DNA from: Rhipidocladum racemiflorum
Taxonomy: Eukaryota; Streptophyta; Magnoliopsida; Poales; Poaceae
DNA: 64,000 nucleotides
Assembly: GCA_036346355.1 (NCBI GenBank)
Contig: CM070572.1
Location: forward strand, 11,415,001-11,479,000
Direction of reading: 5' to 3'
Shown here: piece after piece, positions 44,933 through 54,905 of the stretch
Layout: each line of letters opens with the position of its first letter
Position numbering within the stretch: the stretch's first letter is position 1
Program-made: the position numbers and the translations under genes
Notes under the pieces: model-generated
Database searches by the model: none
The model's input: only the letters and a program-made list of their open reading frames with translations
What the model was told of the DNA's origin: nothing

Positions 44933-45209
44933 GGCCACGGACGCGTGAGCATGGAATGCCCAAGCCGTCAGCCGTGGTAGCATCGGCCCGCCCGCGGGCG
45001 CGAGGCGGTGAGGTAAGAGCCCTTCCTCTCCTCTCCCTCCTTCGCAAGCCGTGGAGATCCATCCCTCTCCTTACCTTTCCGTGCCAGTCGCCACCTCTCT
45101 CCACCCCCCGACTCACCCCTTCCCCTTCCATCCCTCCCTCTCGCCTCGGTGCAAACCCGAAAATAGCAGCCGCTCGTTCGCTCTCTCCCCATCTCCTCCT
45201 CCCGCCGCG

Positions 45210-48200
45210 ATGAGCGATGCGAGGGGCGGCGCCGGTTCCGACCGCGACCCCCCGTGCGCCGAAGAAGCCAACGGCGAGGAGGTGCATCAAACCGAGCCGC
45301 AAGCTGAGAAGGAGGTTGTGCCCGTGGCGGACGAGAAGGCTGCGCGGGGCGGCGATACGCCCCCTTCCTCTGAGCCGAGTAGCGACGGCGAGGTCGCGGG
45401 CGCGGGCTCCCCGGTTCGAGCGGAGCTCAATGCTGGCGCTAGCGGGGAGCGCTCGCCGCCCGACGCCGGGGGCGACGACGGGGAGGAGACCGTGGGCGCG
45501 AGGGTGGAGACGAACGGAGAGGACGCCATGATCCAGGACGGCGACGAGGGTGATGGCGACGACGAAGAGGACGAGGACGAGGAGGAGGAGGAGGAAGAAG
45601 ACGATGACGACTCCACCCCCGATGCGTCGCCGAGGGCGGAGGGCGACAGCTCGACCGGGATGGCGCAGTGCGCCAGCCAGCCGGTGGAGCCGGACCCCTT
45701 CCTCGACGGCGACGACTCCGGGACGGAGGAGGAGCAGGCGGTGTTTATGGCCGAGCTGGAGCGCTTCCACAGGGAGCACAGCCTCGAGTTCAAGCCGCCC
45801 AAGTTCTACGGCAAGGGCCTTAACTGCCTCAAGTGCGCATCTTCCTATACTTCTCGTGTCTCTGAGCTCCTCGAGTCGAGTACCATCTCTTCTCATCTAA
45901 ACGTACCTTCTGATGCGTGCTGCTCTGTTGAATCCAGGTTGTGGAGGCAGGTTGCCCACCTGGGAGGCCATGAGCAGGTATGACTGATTTCCTTTCCACG
46001 CACAACGTCACACGCTCCTGATACTACGGAGTGAAATTTTCTGTAGCGTGAAATACACCTGTTCCTCCAACGGCTGAAATCACGAGCAAGTAGCACACTG
46101 GTGATAACTAATTACGGAGATTGCGCTTTTATGCATGATCGCGTTGCACAATCCATTGCTCTTCTTCCTATGGTACAATTTTTTTTATTGAACATAAGAA
46201 GAGGCACACTGGTGATAACTAATTAAGAGCATACCTGTAATTAGTGCTATTTTTCATGGTTTACTTGTTGACTGGCATTAGAAAATTGGCCTCCTCTTGT
46301 ATTGGTCTCATGCTCCGCCACTGGATTAATTCAGGTAACGGTTTGTAAACTATGGCGTCAAGTTGGAGAGACCTTCAGGCCACCAAAGTAAGCTTCTCTT
46401 TTCGCAATACATTTTAAGAGAGTTTGCGGAGTAAGATGTAACCTTTTATGTCAGCTGATTGTTGTTGGCCTATTGCTATATTCTTTTGCAGGACCTGCAC
46501 TACTGTTTCTTGGTCATTTCGAATTTTCTATGAGAAGGTGAAACATTTGCTACAGAATTTAATTGATTGTGTAGTATTTTTAGAAAGGCCTAGTGCTAGT
46601 GTAGCTGAAAAGCAGATATTCCATAAATGGGTATTGTAGACATTCTCAATTTTACTGTAAAAAGTTATACCATTAGAATTTAAGATGATTCTTACAATTG
46701 TAAATATGGAGCTAAAGTGAAGACATTGCAATAGTTAGTGTATAAATTTGAAGCCTTTTAGCGCCAGAGAATCTCGCTTCATTTTGCGTAAGGAATGATA
46801 TTTAATGTTCTTAATAGTGTAAGAACTAAACAAGTATAACTATTGTACTTGCTTCTTTGTTTTTTTGAGGGAAACTGTTGTGGTTGCTTTAGGGTGTGTT
46901 TGGTTGGGTGTATGGTTGGAGAAATGGATGTAGGGATGCAAGATGAGGGTGTTTGGTTGCCTGTACATGCGTTTGAACCTGGCCCGTGGGATGCAAAACT
47001 GGCCGTGGGGCCTGGCTCGCGGGAAACGAGTGCTTCGATCGTTTTTGCCTGGCTGTGCTCGGCAAGCGCGGAGTACTGAGGAGACGGCTCCGCACGTGCG
47101 GCCTAGGGTTGAAGACTCCTCCCACAAAGCCGCCTCCTCCTCGCCGCTTCCACGCCGCCCTCCCAAATCCACCTCCACGCCGCTCCTCCCTCCCGAATCC
47201 GCCTCCACGCCGGCCTCCCTGGACACCGCCCTCCTCGGCGGCGCCTCCTCCCGAATCCGCCTCCACGCGCTTCCTCCGTCCCGAATCCGCCGCCTGACTT
47301 CGCTCCTCCTCGACGCCCGCCTGACTTCGCTCTCCTCCCCGACGCCGCTGCCAATCGCTCGCTTCCTCCTGACGCCACCCCAAGCGTTGCTCGCTCCTCA
47401 CTGACGCCGCCTAACGCCACTGAAGTCGCCTCCCCTGCCGCCGCTTCCCCACAACCGGGCCACGGTTTCCCACGCCAGGTCTTCTCCCACAACCACCAAG
47501 AAAGGTATTGCTACCTTGCATACTCTCTGCTTTTAGTTGAAGTCGTGGGAAATGCTCTGTTTGGACATACAAAAGCCATAGAAATGCTCTCTGTTTGGAC
47601 ATACAAAAGCCATAGAAATGCTCTGCTTTTACCAATGAACTGAGTTGTGACTGGATATGTTACATTCACTACCCATTGTCATTGAGTTGTGACTGATATT
47701 TCCTTTTCATGACCTATATTCCTTTTTTAGATGGATATGCAAAGTCGACGACGAAAACTTATTATTCAAGCAAAGACTCTTGTTGCCGTCATGCATGCAT
47801 TCTTGGTTAGTAGGTTAAGGTTGGGTAGAATGTCGCGACCTACAATCACCTATGCTCCCATGTCCAACAGAGATGTTGAGCGGCAATCCAACTTAAATCT
47901 AATTTTCAATTGTAATGATATCGAATGTGTCAACATGTTGCGTATGAGAAGAGCCCCCTTTTTCCACTTATGCCAATTATTTAGGGACAGGAATTTGTTA
48001 CGCGACAGCATACACACCTCTGTTACAATTGTATGCCTTATATGGTCAATGAAAACACATTTTAATTACAATTGTTGATGATTTGTGCTTGGATGCCTTC
48101 TGTGGTGAATGAAAACACATTTCAATTATAATTGTGGATGATTTGTGCTTGGATGCCTTATGTGGTGAATGAAAACACATTTCAATTATAATTGTGGATG

Positions 48201-51200
48201 ATTTGTGCTTGAGAATTGATATTCTCTGTTCAACTATTATACTTTCATGCGTGCTAGGTTAATGAAAACAAAGACTGACAAATCATGCAATTTGACTTAT
48301 GTACCGGTCATAAATTTCGCATTAATATCGCATTAATTCCATCATAAACACCATCTCCTCTTATTTACACACAAATTTCACTTCTAATGTGGCCATCCAA
48401 ACATCTTCTCCTCACAGCCAGATTCAGCTTGCACAGGCAACCAAACACCATCTCCTCTTATCCACACACCAATTTCACTTCTAATGCGGCCATCCAAACA
48501 TCTTCTCCTCACAGCCAGATTCAGCTTGCACAGACAACCAAACACCATCTCTTGCATCTCCTCAGCCTGTCTCAATTCAGCCTGGCTGAACTCGTGCGAG
48601 CCAGGCTGGGTTGAGATGACAACCAAACACACCCTAAGATGCTATCTAATCAGATTTTAGATGGAATATAGTAAAGGAATAAGTCCATTTTACACTTCCA
48701 AGCTATGAAGAAACTCCAAATAACCCCCCAAACTATAAAACCGGTTATTTAACACCCTCATCTTCTAATACCGAGTTAAATCATGCCTCAACGCTGTTTC
48801 CCTTGGCTGTTTTGCTGACATGGCCATCCCTTGGGCTGTTTTGCCACCTGGCAAAGCTCGCGTGGCAGCATCAGCATCACCCCATGAGCGCCATCACCTC
48901 GTGGAGCGCAGTGAGCGAGGCGGACGTGGACGGCCTCCTCGAAGCGGACAGTGTCGAGGAAGAGCGAGGGTGAGGCGGCCGCAGCCGGGGGGAAGACGAG
49001 GCCGCAGCCGGGGAGAAGACGAGGTGAAGACGCGGGTGGCGGAGGTTGCGGCGCATGACGAGGCTGTGACTTCATGGTAGCAGGTCGCTGAGGATAGATC
49101 CGACCTCATCATGCAGGCTGGATTGACTCCTCCAACCCAACCTCGTCCCCGGCTGAATCAATCCCCACCCGCCGCCGCCTGGCTCCTCCCTCCCTTTCAT
49201 TGAGAAATCTCTGGGCGTCTGCTTTCTCCCAAGGTGCGATCCTGGCCTGTCCTGATTCGTGTTCCGTCGATGCACGCCGTAACTGTAGAAGGCTTCTTGA
49301 TTCTGTCGGGTGTGGGGGGTTTTCTTGATCTGTTCTTGGTGGAAATCTTGGGCGTGAAAAAGGTACAGTAGGTTTGCCTGGTTTGCGAGGGTGGCATAGA
49401 GGTGGAGATGGAGAAGGTGTGGTCGAGGAGGCCGGTCTTGATGATGGAGGGTGTGGAGCTGGAGGCGGAGGTCAGTGGTGGTGCGGGGGAAGACGTAGGG
49501 GGGAGGAGCTCGCGGGGTATGGGGACCAAACCAACGCCGCCGCCGCCCTGGATGTGCCCGCGGGGGGCGGCGCATCCTTTCAGTCGCGATGCCGCTGGCG
49601 CGGCAGCTCGTGTTCCTCCACAGCTTTGAGTGCGCCGCCAGGATGTGCCTCTCCCCCCTCGAGCTCGACGCCTACTCCGGTATGTATACTACGCACGGCA
49701 CCTGTGCCAAAGCCAGATTAATGTCAGCAAAACAACTATGCCAAACAACTATAGGGTGTGATTTAATCCGGTTTTAGAAGATAAGGGTGTTAAATAACCG
49801 GTTTTATAGTTTGGGGGTATTTGGACTTTTTTCATAGTTCGGGGGTGTAAAATTGACTTATTTCTATAGAAAAAAAACACTGTTCTAAGCTTATGGATTT
49901 CCATTTTATATTTATGCATTGGTTTTCTTGATCTGTTAACTGTTGTTTCTCACTAACATAGGCGCTTCTTGAGTATGAAAAACACAAAGTTCGAACTGGT
50001 CAGCTTCAAATACCATTAGCTGCTTTACCACAGCCTGGTGGTACTGACCGCAAGGTAATAGTTTTGATAGTGCAATTTCAACTATTACTCAATTTTTTTA
50101 ATTCACTTTCTAATTTAATACGCCTCTGTATTATTTAATTGGTCCCATCTTATCTGTTTAAATATAATATGAACAAAATGTTACCTGTTTATTTGTTTCT
50201 AGGTGCTACTACGGACACAATATGCACTTTCATTGGAGTCATGTAGAAATAAAAGATGTGATGTTTACACTTCAATGTAACTGAAAATTAATGACAGGCC
50301 AGGCTATATTCAGAAGGACTAAGGGAATTTAGTCATGGAATTGTTGCCCTGCTTCTTTCTGTAAACTGAGTGTTAGTCATGGGTCTAGATTTTATTGAAA
50401 TAGAGCAATAGACACAGTAATTTAAGATGGGAGCTATTTGCCAAGGTTGCTGCAAGTGTTTTGCTGTTGATGGCTGCAAGCTGCTAACGTTAGTTAGTTC
50501 GACGATTTTGTTTACTGTTTTGCAGATAGGTGTGAATCAATCATCTTCTGCCAGAGTCAGAAGGGATGCTGCAGCGCATGCTATGCAGCGTTGGAATGCA
50601 CATCATCTTCTTGCCAACGGCATTTATGGGGATCACATTTTAAAGGTAAAAATTTTGGCCTTTTATTTGCATGCATCTATTGTTTTCCTACTATTTTTCA
50701 TGTAAATATGTTCACATTTCTACAGGACAAAGATTCACTCCCTCTTTCAAGTCGTGATAAGACTCTAAAAGGCTTTGGTATGCTTCCCAAGTTTTCTTTC
50801 ACTAATGCGAATGCCGTTTTTCTCATGTATTATTCCTGATACATTTAGGGGTACTCAAGAGGAAGAAAGCACCTAGTCCAGAGAGTGCTTTCAAGGTGTC
50901 CCGTACAAAAGTAAACAAATCACAGTTAAGACTTCTATCCTCTCGGTTATGTTTAGTATCAGACTCTCAGTGGATAATATGTTAGACGAAGAGGACTTGG
51001 TCGCTGAATATGTTATTATGCAATTTAATAGGAAGAATTGAGCTCGTTAGAAGAATCCATACATTTTGATGCTGTCTGTTCTTGTATGTAATGGAGTGCT
51101 TAATTTCAGGGAAGATTCTATGGTCATTGATGTTGGAGAGCCTGCCGACTGGGTGAAGATTAATGTGCGTCAGACTGTAAGTTTCACCAGGTTTATGTCA

Positions 51201-52206
51201 TTTAATCACATGGTGCGCAAATATTACAGAGTACAGCAATATTTTGAAGTGATAATCTGGAATCTTAAAATAACTAGTAAAGTGCCCGTGCGTTGCAACG
51301 GATCCCAAATAGATGATGACACCACAAGTTATAAACTCTTAAAAACAAAAAAACGAGAATTTAAAACTTGAGCTATCACTTATTTGAGATCCGTTACTAA
51401 AGAATCACTGAACAAGGGAATACAATGAAATACAAATAAAGCTAGACAAACAGCAAATAGCTACAGAATTCTTCACTTACTGGGCCTTAGGCCCCTACTG
51501 TTCTGGCCCAAAAACGGCCTGGCAAACTCGCCATCACCACCAACTCATTCTTATAATAGTTCAATCAGATCCTCCTCTTCGTTTGAGGAATTTTCCAATA
51601 AGATCTTTCCTTTTCTTCCCGCGAGAAGATTAAAAGCTGGCTTAGCTAGAAGTTCCGTTTGGAATTGAGCTGAAGCTGCTTCATTTGGTTAATGCTTTCT
51701 TGCAGAAAGATTGCTTTGAAATCTATGCGCTTGTTCCTGGGCTTCTACGTGAAGAGGTGAGAAAGCTTGCTCATTCATGCCGAAGGCCTTTCACTTCAAA
51801 CCCTTTCATTGATCCTTACATGCTGAAGGCCTGATTTAACATCGGAGATCTGTCTCCCATAAACAAGAGAGTTTGTCAGATAAAATTTTAGTTTTTGTTC
51901 TAAATGTTGCAGGTGCATGTTCAGTCAGATCCTGCTGGACGTCTGGTTATAACTGGGGACCCGGAGCAGCCTGATAATCCTTGGGGCATCACTCCATTCA
52001 AGAAGGTGATCCCAGCTTTCTGAATACTAACTTGTAACACATACACCTATGGGGACTCCATTAATTTAAGTATTTAATAGGAACCGATCACTCTGCCTCA
52101 GGTTATCGATTTGCCATTGAGGATCGATCCTCATCAAACATCAGCCGTTGTCACGCTTCACGGTCAGCTATTTGTGCGTGCACCATTTGGGCATGCTGAT
52201 ATGTAG
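45210..52206 (+). CDS. ARID and alpha-crystallin domain protein
   Basis: Thirteen exons (45210-45832, 45938-45977, 46335-46387, 46492-46537, 49962-50054, 50526-50645, 50726-50777, 50849-50910, 51032-51045, 51110-51176, 51706-51756, 51913-52005, 52102-52206) give 472 residues in one frame. The N-terminus is acidic (about 110-135 nearly all Asp/Glu). The ARID/BRIGHT DNA-binding domain lies at about 173-268 ('FMAELERFHREHSLEFKPPK', 'KLWRQVGETFRPPKTCTT', 'SFRIFYEK'). A C-terminal Hsp20/alpha-crystallin-like domain lies at about 377-470 ('DWVKINVRQTKDCFEIYALV', 'GRLVITGDPEQPDNPWGITP'). This pairing is that of plant ARID3/ARID5-type nuclear proteins, thought to act in chromatin or transcription. 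The ninth exon is a predicted 14-nt microexon, without which the frame fails. Intron 4 (3.4 kb) is swollen by two transposons. The frame is also open upstream to 45051; 45210 (CCGCGATGAG) fits better. Confidence 0.9.
47731..48078 (+). pseudogene. Harbinger transposase N-terminal fragment
   Basis: The frame contains 'CVNMLRMRRAPFFHLCQLFR' and 'LLRDSIHTSV', a block found just before the DDE nuclease region in plant PIF/Harbinger (HARBI1-like) transposases. It then runs into the 60-bp tandem repeat and stops. The catalytic acidic residues are all absent. Confidence 0.75.
48049..48211. repeat. 60-bp tandem repeat, 2.7 copies
   Basis: Units start ATGAAAACACATTTYAATTA at 48049, 48109 and 48169, with few differences. 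The array interrupts the transposase remnant. Confidence 0.92.
48374..48555. repeat. 97-bp tandem duplication
   Basis: AATTTCACTTCTAATGYGGC begins two adjacent copies at about 48374 and 48471, nearly identical over 80 or more bases, close to the right end of the Harbinger remnant. Confidence 0.88.
48676..49864. mobile_element. Non-autonomous MULE (Pack-MULE candidate) in ARID intron 4
   Basis: 1189 bp with inverted ends of about 110 bp (left 48676-48786, right 49752-49864) starting GGAATAAGTC and GAAATAAGTC. Flanking 9-bp duplications TATAGTAAA (48667-48675) and TATAGAAAA (49865-49873) match at 8 of 9. Long inverted ends and a 9-bp duplication define Mutator-like elements. The 0.95-kb interior is strongly GC-rich with several open frames, including one ending 'ECAARMCLSPLELDAYSG' before a GTATGT donor, as if gene sequence had been captured. 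I do not recognise the source. Confidence 0.85.
51274..51305 (-). mobile_element. Helitron-like 3' end in ARID intron 10
   Basis: On the minus strand a small stem-loop CCGTTGCAACGCACGG is followed by GCACTTTACTAGT, i.e. hairpin, spacer, CTAG, then T. This is the Helitron 3' terminus pattern and a motif often seen in cereal DNA. The other end was not found, so only the terminus is annotated. Confidence 0.45.
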
Positions 52207-52561
52207 ATACAGCTTCTGTTCACTTCAATTTCCTTTGGCTGCAGTGCAGTACAACTGTACCAGTGGTATTTATGGATTTTTCTAGGTTTGTGAATTGGCG
52301 ATCTTGCCATTCGTTGTGTTTAACACTAAAACTTGTGTTTTGATGTCGCGTCTTCTGTTTGTTATGCAGGCTCTAAGACAATTTTGTTGCAGTCAGTAGG
52401 ATTTGGTTTGAGCAGACGCGTGGTGTCAAGCTGACGTACCAGAACTTTTCTGCTATTCATAGCTTGCTTTGCGATCTGTTGTCTTGTTTATAGTAGTAGA
52501 CATAAATTAGCTGGTTCATGCTTGGACTTTTTTTATGGAGTCGTTTTTTTCTTATTTTTGA

Positions 52562-52571
52562 GGGAGAGGGA

Positions 52572-52622
<51 letters not shown>
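52562..52622. repeat. (GA)n microsatellite
   Basis: GAGGGAGAGG units passing into about 22 uninterrupted GA dinucleotides, downstream of the ARID stop codon and possibly within its 3' UTR. Confidence 0.95.
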
Positions 52623-52624
<2 letters not shown>

Positions 52625-52941
52625 GGGGACAAAGCTGGAAGTAGGCTAAATGAAGGATTAGTTTCTTTCCATTATTTTTTCTTCTTCTATGTTTATAAAT
52701 GCGTTCCTGGGAAACTCGTCCTGAAGTGAAATTTCTGTGCATACATCATCGATTACTCATTTTAGTGGATTGTATCAATGTATGAGCTACAAATACTCTT
52801 TTATGGCAAGCTATTTGTTGGGAGTCTTGGAGATAAAACCCCAACAAACTCTGGACTGCATTGCCTTTGCGTTAAAATATTGAAATTAACTTATTTGTTT
52901 CTACTTACCAGTGTATAATTTTGCACCTTTAAGTTTTAAGA

Positions 52942-53196
52942 CTATCTCCAGCAGCTTCTTTTTAGCCCCCAATCCCTTCACGAACAGATTCTAAGTACTC
53001 CAGCGGATTCCTTTCGTGATTTCCTTCGGACGGGATTTGGAGAGATAATCTGGATAGAAAGGGATTCTCTCTCCAATCCCTTCACAAATTCCCTCGAGGG
53101 GATGCTGTTGGAGATGGTAGGAAATAAAAGGAATAAATATGGGGAAGGAAATGGGGAAGAGAATGTAATGAAGGGAAATTGCTGAAGATAGTCTAA
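52942..53196. mobile_element. MITE-like inverted-repeat element
   Basis: Left end AGACTATCTCCAGCA and right end TGCTGAAGATAGTCT are inverted copies about 255 bp apart, with further inverted similarity inside ('GGGATTTGGAGAG', 'AATCCCTTCAC'). It carries no coding sequence. Flanking duplication is unclear. Confidence 0.65.
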
Positions 53197-53619
53197 ACAC
53201 AGCTACGTGCTGTTGGGCGAACACGCAAATCAGCCAAAAAAAACCGTAATAGCGGCCGGGTGACGTGTGAGTTGCAGTCGCCGTGCGCGCGTAGTGAGCA
53301 GCGTGTGTTTACGGGCTCGACCAATGAAAAAGCGCAATCAATAGCCTAAGGTCTAGCGCAATGACGCAAATCTGGTGGCCCCGATCCAGGGGCGCGGATG
53401 TGAATCATATATTTACCAAAATCTTGAATACTGTAAGTAATTTGATTTTTTTTTATTCAGATTTTTTTAGTCTGCCTATCAAAATATTCCATCATATTAT
53501 ACCTCAATTACATATAGGAGGTTTCAAGGCTCCTCAAGTATCCACCTCACCTTCACCTTCTTTCTCCTCTATTTTCCGAAAAAGCCCTCCGTTTTTTTAA
53601 AATTACGTATAGGTCCTTG

Positions 53620-54638
53620 TGCGATTTTCTGTGAGAGGAAAATAGATTTCCCCGTTTCGCGTTTAGGTCCCTCGTTCGGTATTTTACAGGGGGACCCCCT
53701 ATTAAATGCGAATAGCGAACGAGCCCTTTTCTAATTTTTCAAAATAGCGAATAGGTCCAAAATTATAGCGAATAGGTCCAAAATTATAACAAATAGGTCC
53801 CTGTGCTTTACGTTCGGGTCCTTTTTCCGTTTTGCCCGGAAAAAATGTTTTCGTGGTCCGTTTTTCCTCCGGAGCATGGAAAAAATATTTTCGTTGCCCG
53901 TTTTCGCTCAAAAAAAAATTCCCTTTCTCCGTTTTGCTCGGAAAAAATGTTTTCGTGGTCCGTTTTTCCTCCGGAGCATGTAAAAAATATTTTCGTTGCC
54001 CGTTTTCGCTCAAAAAAAAAATTCCCTTTCTCCGTTTTGCTCGGAAAAAATGTTTTCGTGATCCGTTTTTTCTCCGGAGCATGGGGAAAATGTTTTCATT
54101 TGCCGTTTCTCTAAAAAAAAATGTAGATCCGTTTTTCATCCGTTTTTGTTGGAAAAAAAATAGTTTCGTTATTCATTTTTCCTCCAGGCATGGGAAAAAT
54201 GTTTTACGTCGTTTTTCCTCGTTTTTCTTCGTTTTTTGCCCGAAAAAAAAAACACAAATTCGTTTCCCGTTCACGCGCGCGACGTGCGCCGCGTGGGAAA
54301 AATATTTTCGTTGCCCGTTTTCTCTAAAAAAAGATTCCTTTCTCCGTTTTGCGCGGGAAAAAATGTTTTCGTGGTCCGTTTTTCCTCCGGAGCATGGCAA
54401 AAATGATTCCGTTTACCGTTTTCTCTAAAAAAAATGAGAATTTGTTTTTCGTCCGTCATTTATCCGTTTTTGTTGGAAAAAAATGGTTTCGTTGTTCGTT
54501 TTTTCTCCAGAGCATGAGAAAAAATATTTTACGTCGTTTTTCTACGAAAAAATTGTTCCGTGGTCCGTTTTTTATCCGAAAAAAAACATAAATTCATTTC
54601 CCGTTAACGCGCGTGGCGTGCGCCGCGCGTACCATCCT
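53620..54638 (+). repeat. 100-bp tandem array ending in a Helitron-like terminus
   Basis: The core unit (about 104 bp: 'GGAAAAAATGTTTTCGTGGT', 'CCTCCGGAGCATG', 'TTTTCGTTGCCCGTTTTC') is repeated cleanly near 53836, 53937 and 54041 and then in decayed form to about 54590. The array ends with a stem ACGCGCG...CGCGCGT, a short spacer and CCTAGT at 54632-54638, i.e. CTAG followed by T, as in Helitron 3' ends. All open frames here are repeat translations. It stops about 130 bases before the PFP TATA box. Confidence 0.65.
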
Positions 54639-54769
54639 AGTATTAACTAACAAAGGCAGAGATCTAAATCCATCGTGGAATGCCGGAGAGGCACTCGGAA
54701 ACGAGGACCACGGGACGCGAGGCGAGAGCTCATTGGCGTGCGCGAGGGGTTCGCAGGGGCCGCCTCCGG

Positions 54770-54775
54770 TATAAA
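54770..54775 (+). promoter_or_regulatory. TATA box of the PFP alpha gene
   Basis: GGTATAAAATCC lies 136 bases upstream of the ATG at 54906, in GC-rich sequence with C-rich tracts just downstream. Spacing fits a leader of roughly 100 bases. Confidence 0.7.
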
Positions 54776-54905
54776 ATCCTCCCCCGCACCCGCATCTCCC
54801 CCACCACAGTGAGCCGGAGCCACAACCACCGCCAACGAAACGAGTCGAAGCTAGCGCCGGCGACGAGAGCGCGGTAGAAGCTGGGGGAGTAGCGCTTCGC
54901 CGGCG

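Larger units (their letters stand above)
46892..48634 (+). mobile_element. PIF/Harbinger element remnant in ARID intron 4
   Basis: Inverted ends GGGTGTGTTTGGTTG...CAACCAAACACACCC are flanked by TTA on the left and TAA on the right. The Harbinger duplication should be an identical 3-bp TWA, so one side may have changed. A transposase N-terminal piece lies inside (47731-48078). The remainder is GC-rich DNA (47080-47470) and two tandem repeats, so it is an internally deleted or rearranged copy. Confidence 0.65.

Noticed and set aside
45051..45209. Upstream in-frame start for the ARID protein
   Set aside because: The extra 53 residues are Pro/Ser-rich 5' UTR-like sequence, and the ATG at 45210 has better context and starts the family-like acidic region.
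44904..45896. 330-codon minus-strand frame opposite ARID exon 1
   Set aside because: It is the complement of the GC-rich acidic coding exon. The plus strand has the conserved domain.
53836..54145. CRISPR-like regular repeats
   Set aside because: Units are about 104 bp with no unique spacers between short repeats, and this is a plant nuclear sequence.
53803..54428. Open frames up to 198 codons on both strands
   Set aside because: They are translations of the 100-bp tandem array, with the same peptide repeated in shifting frames.
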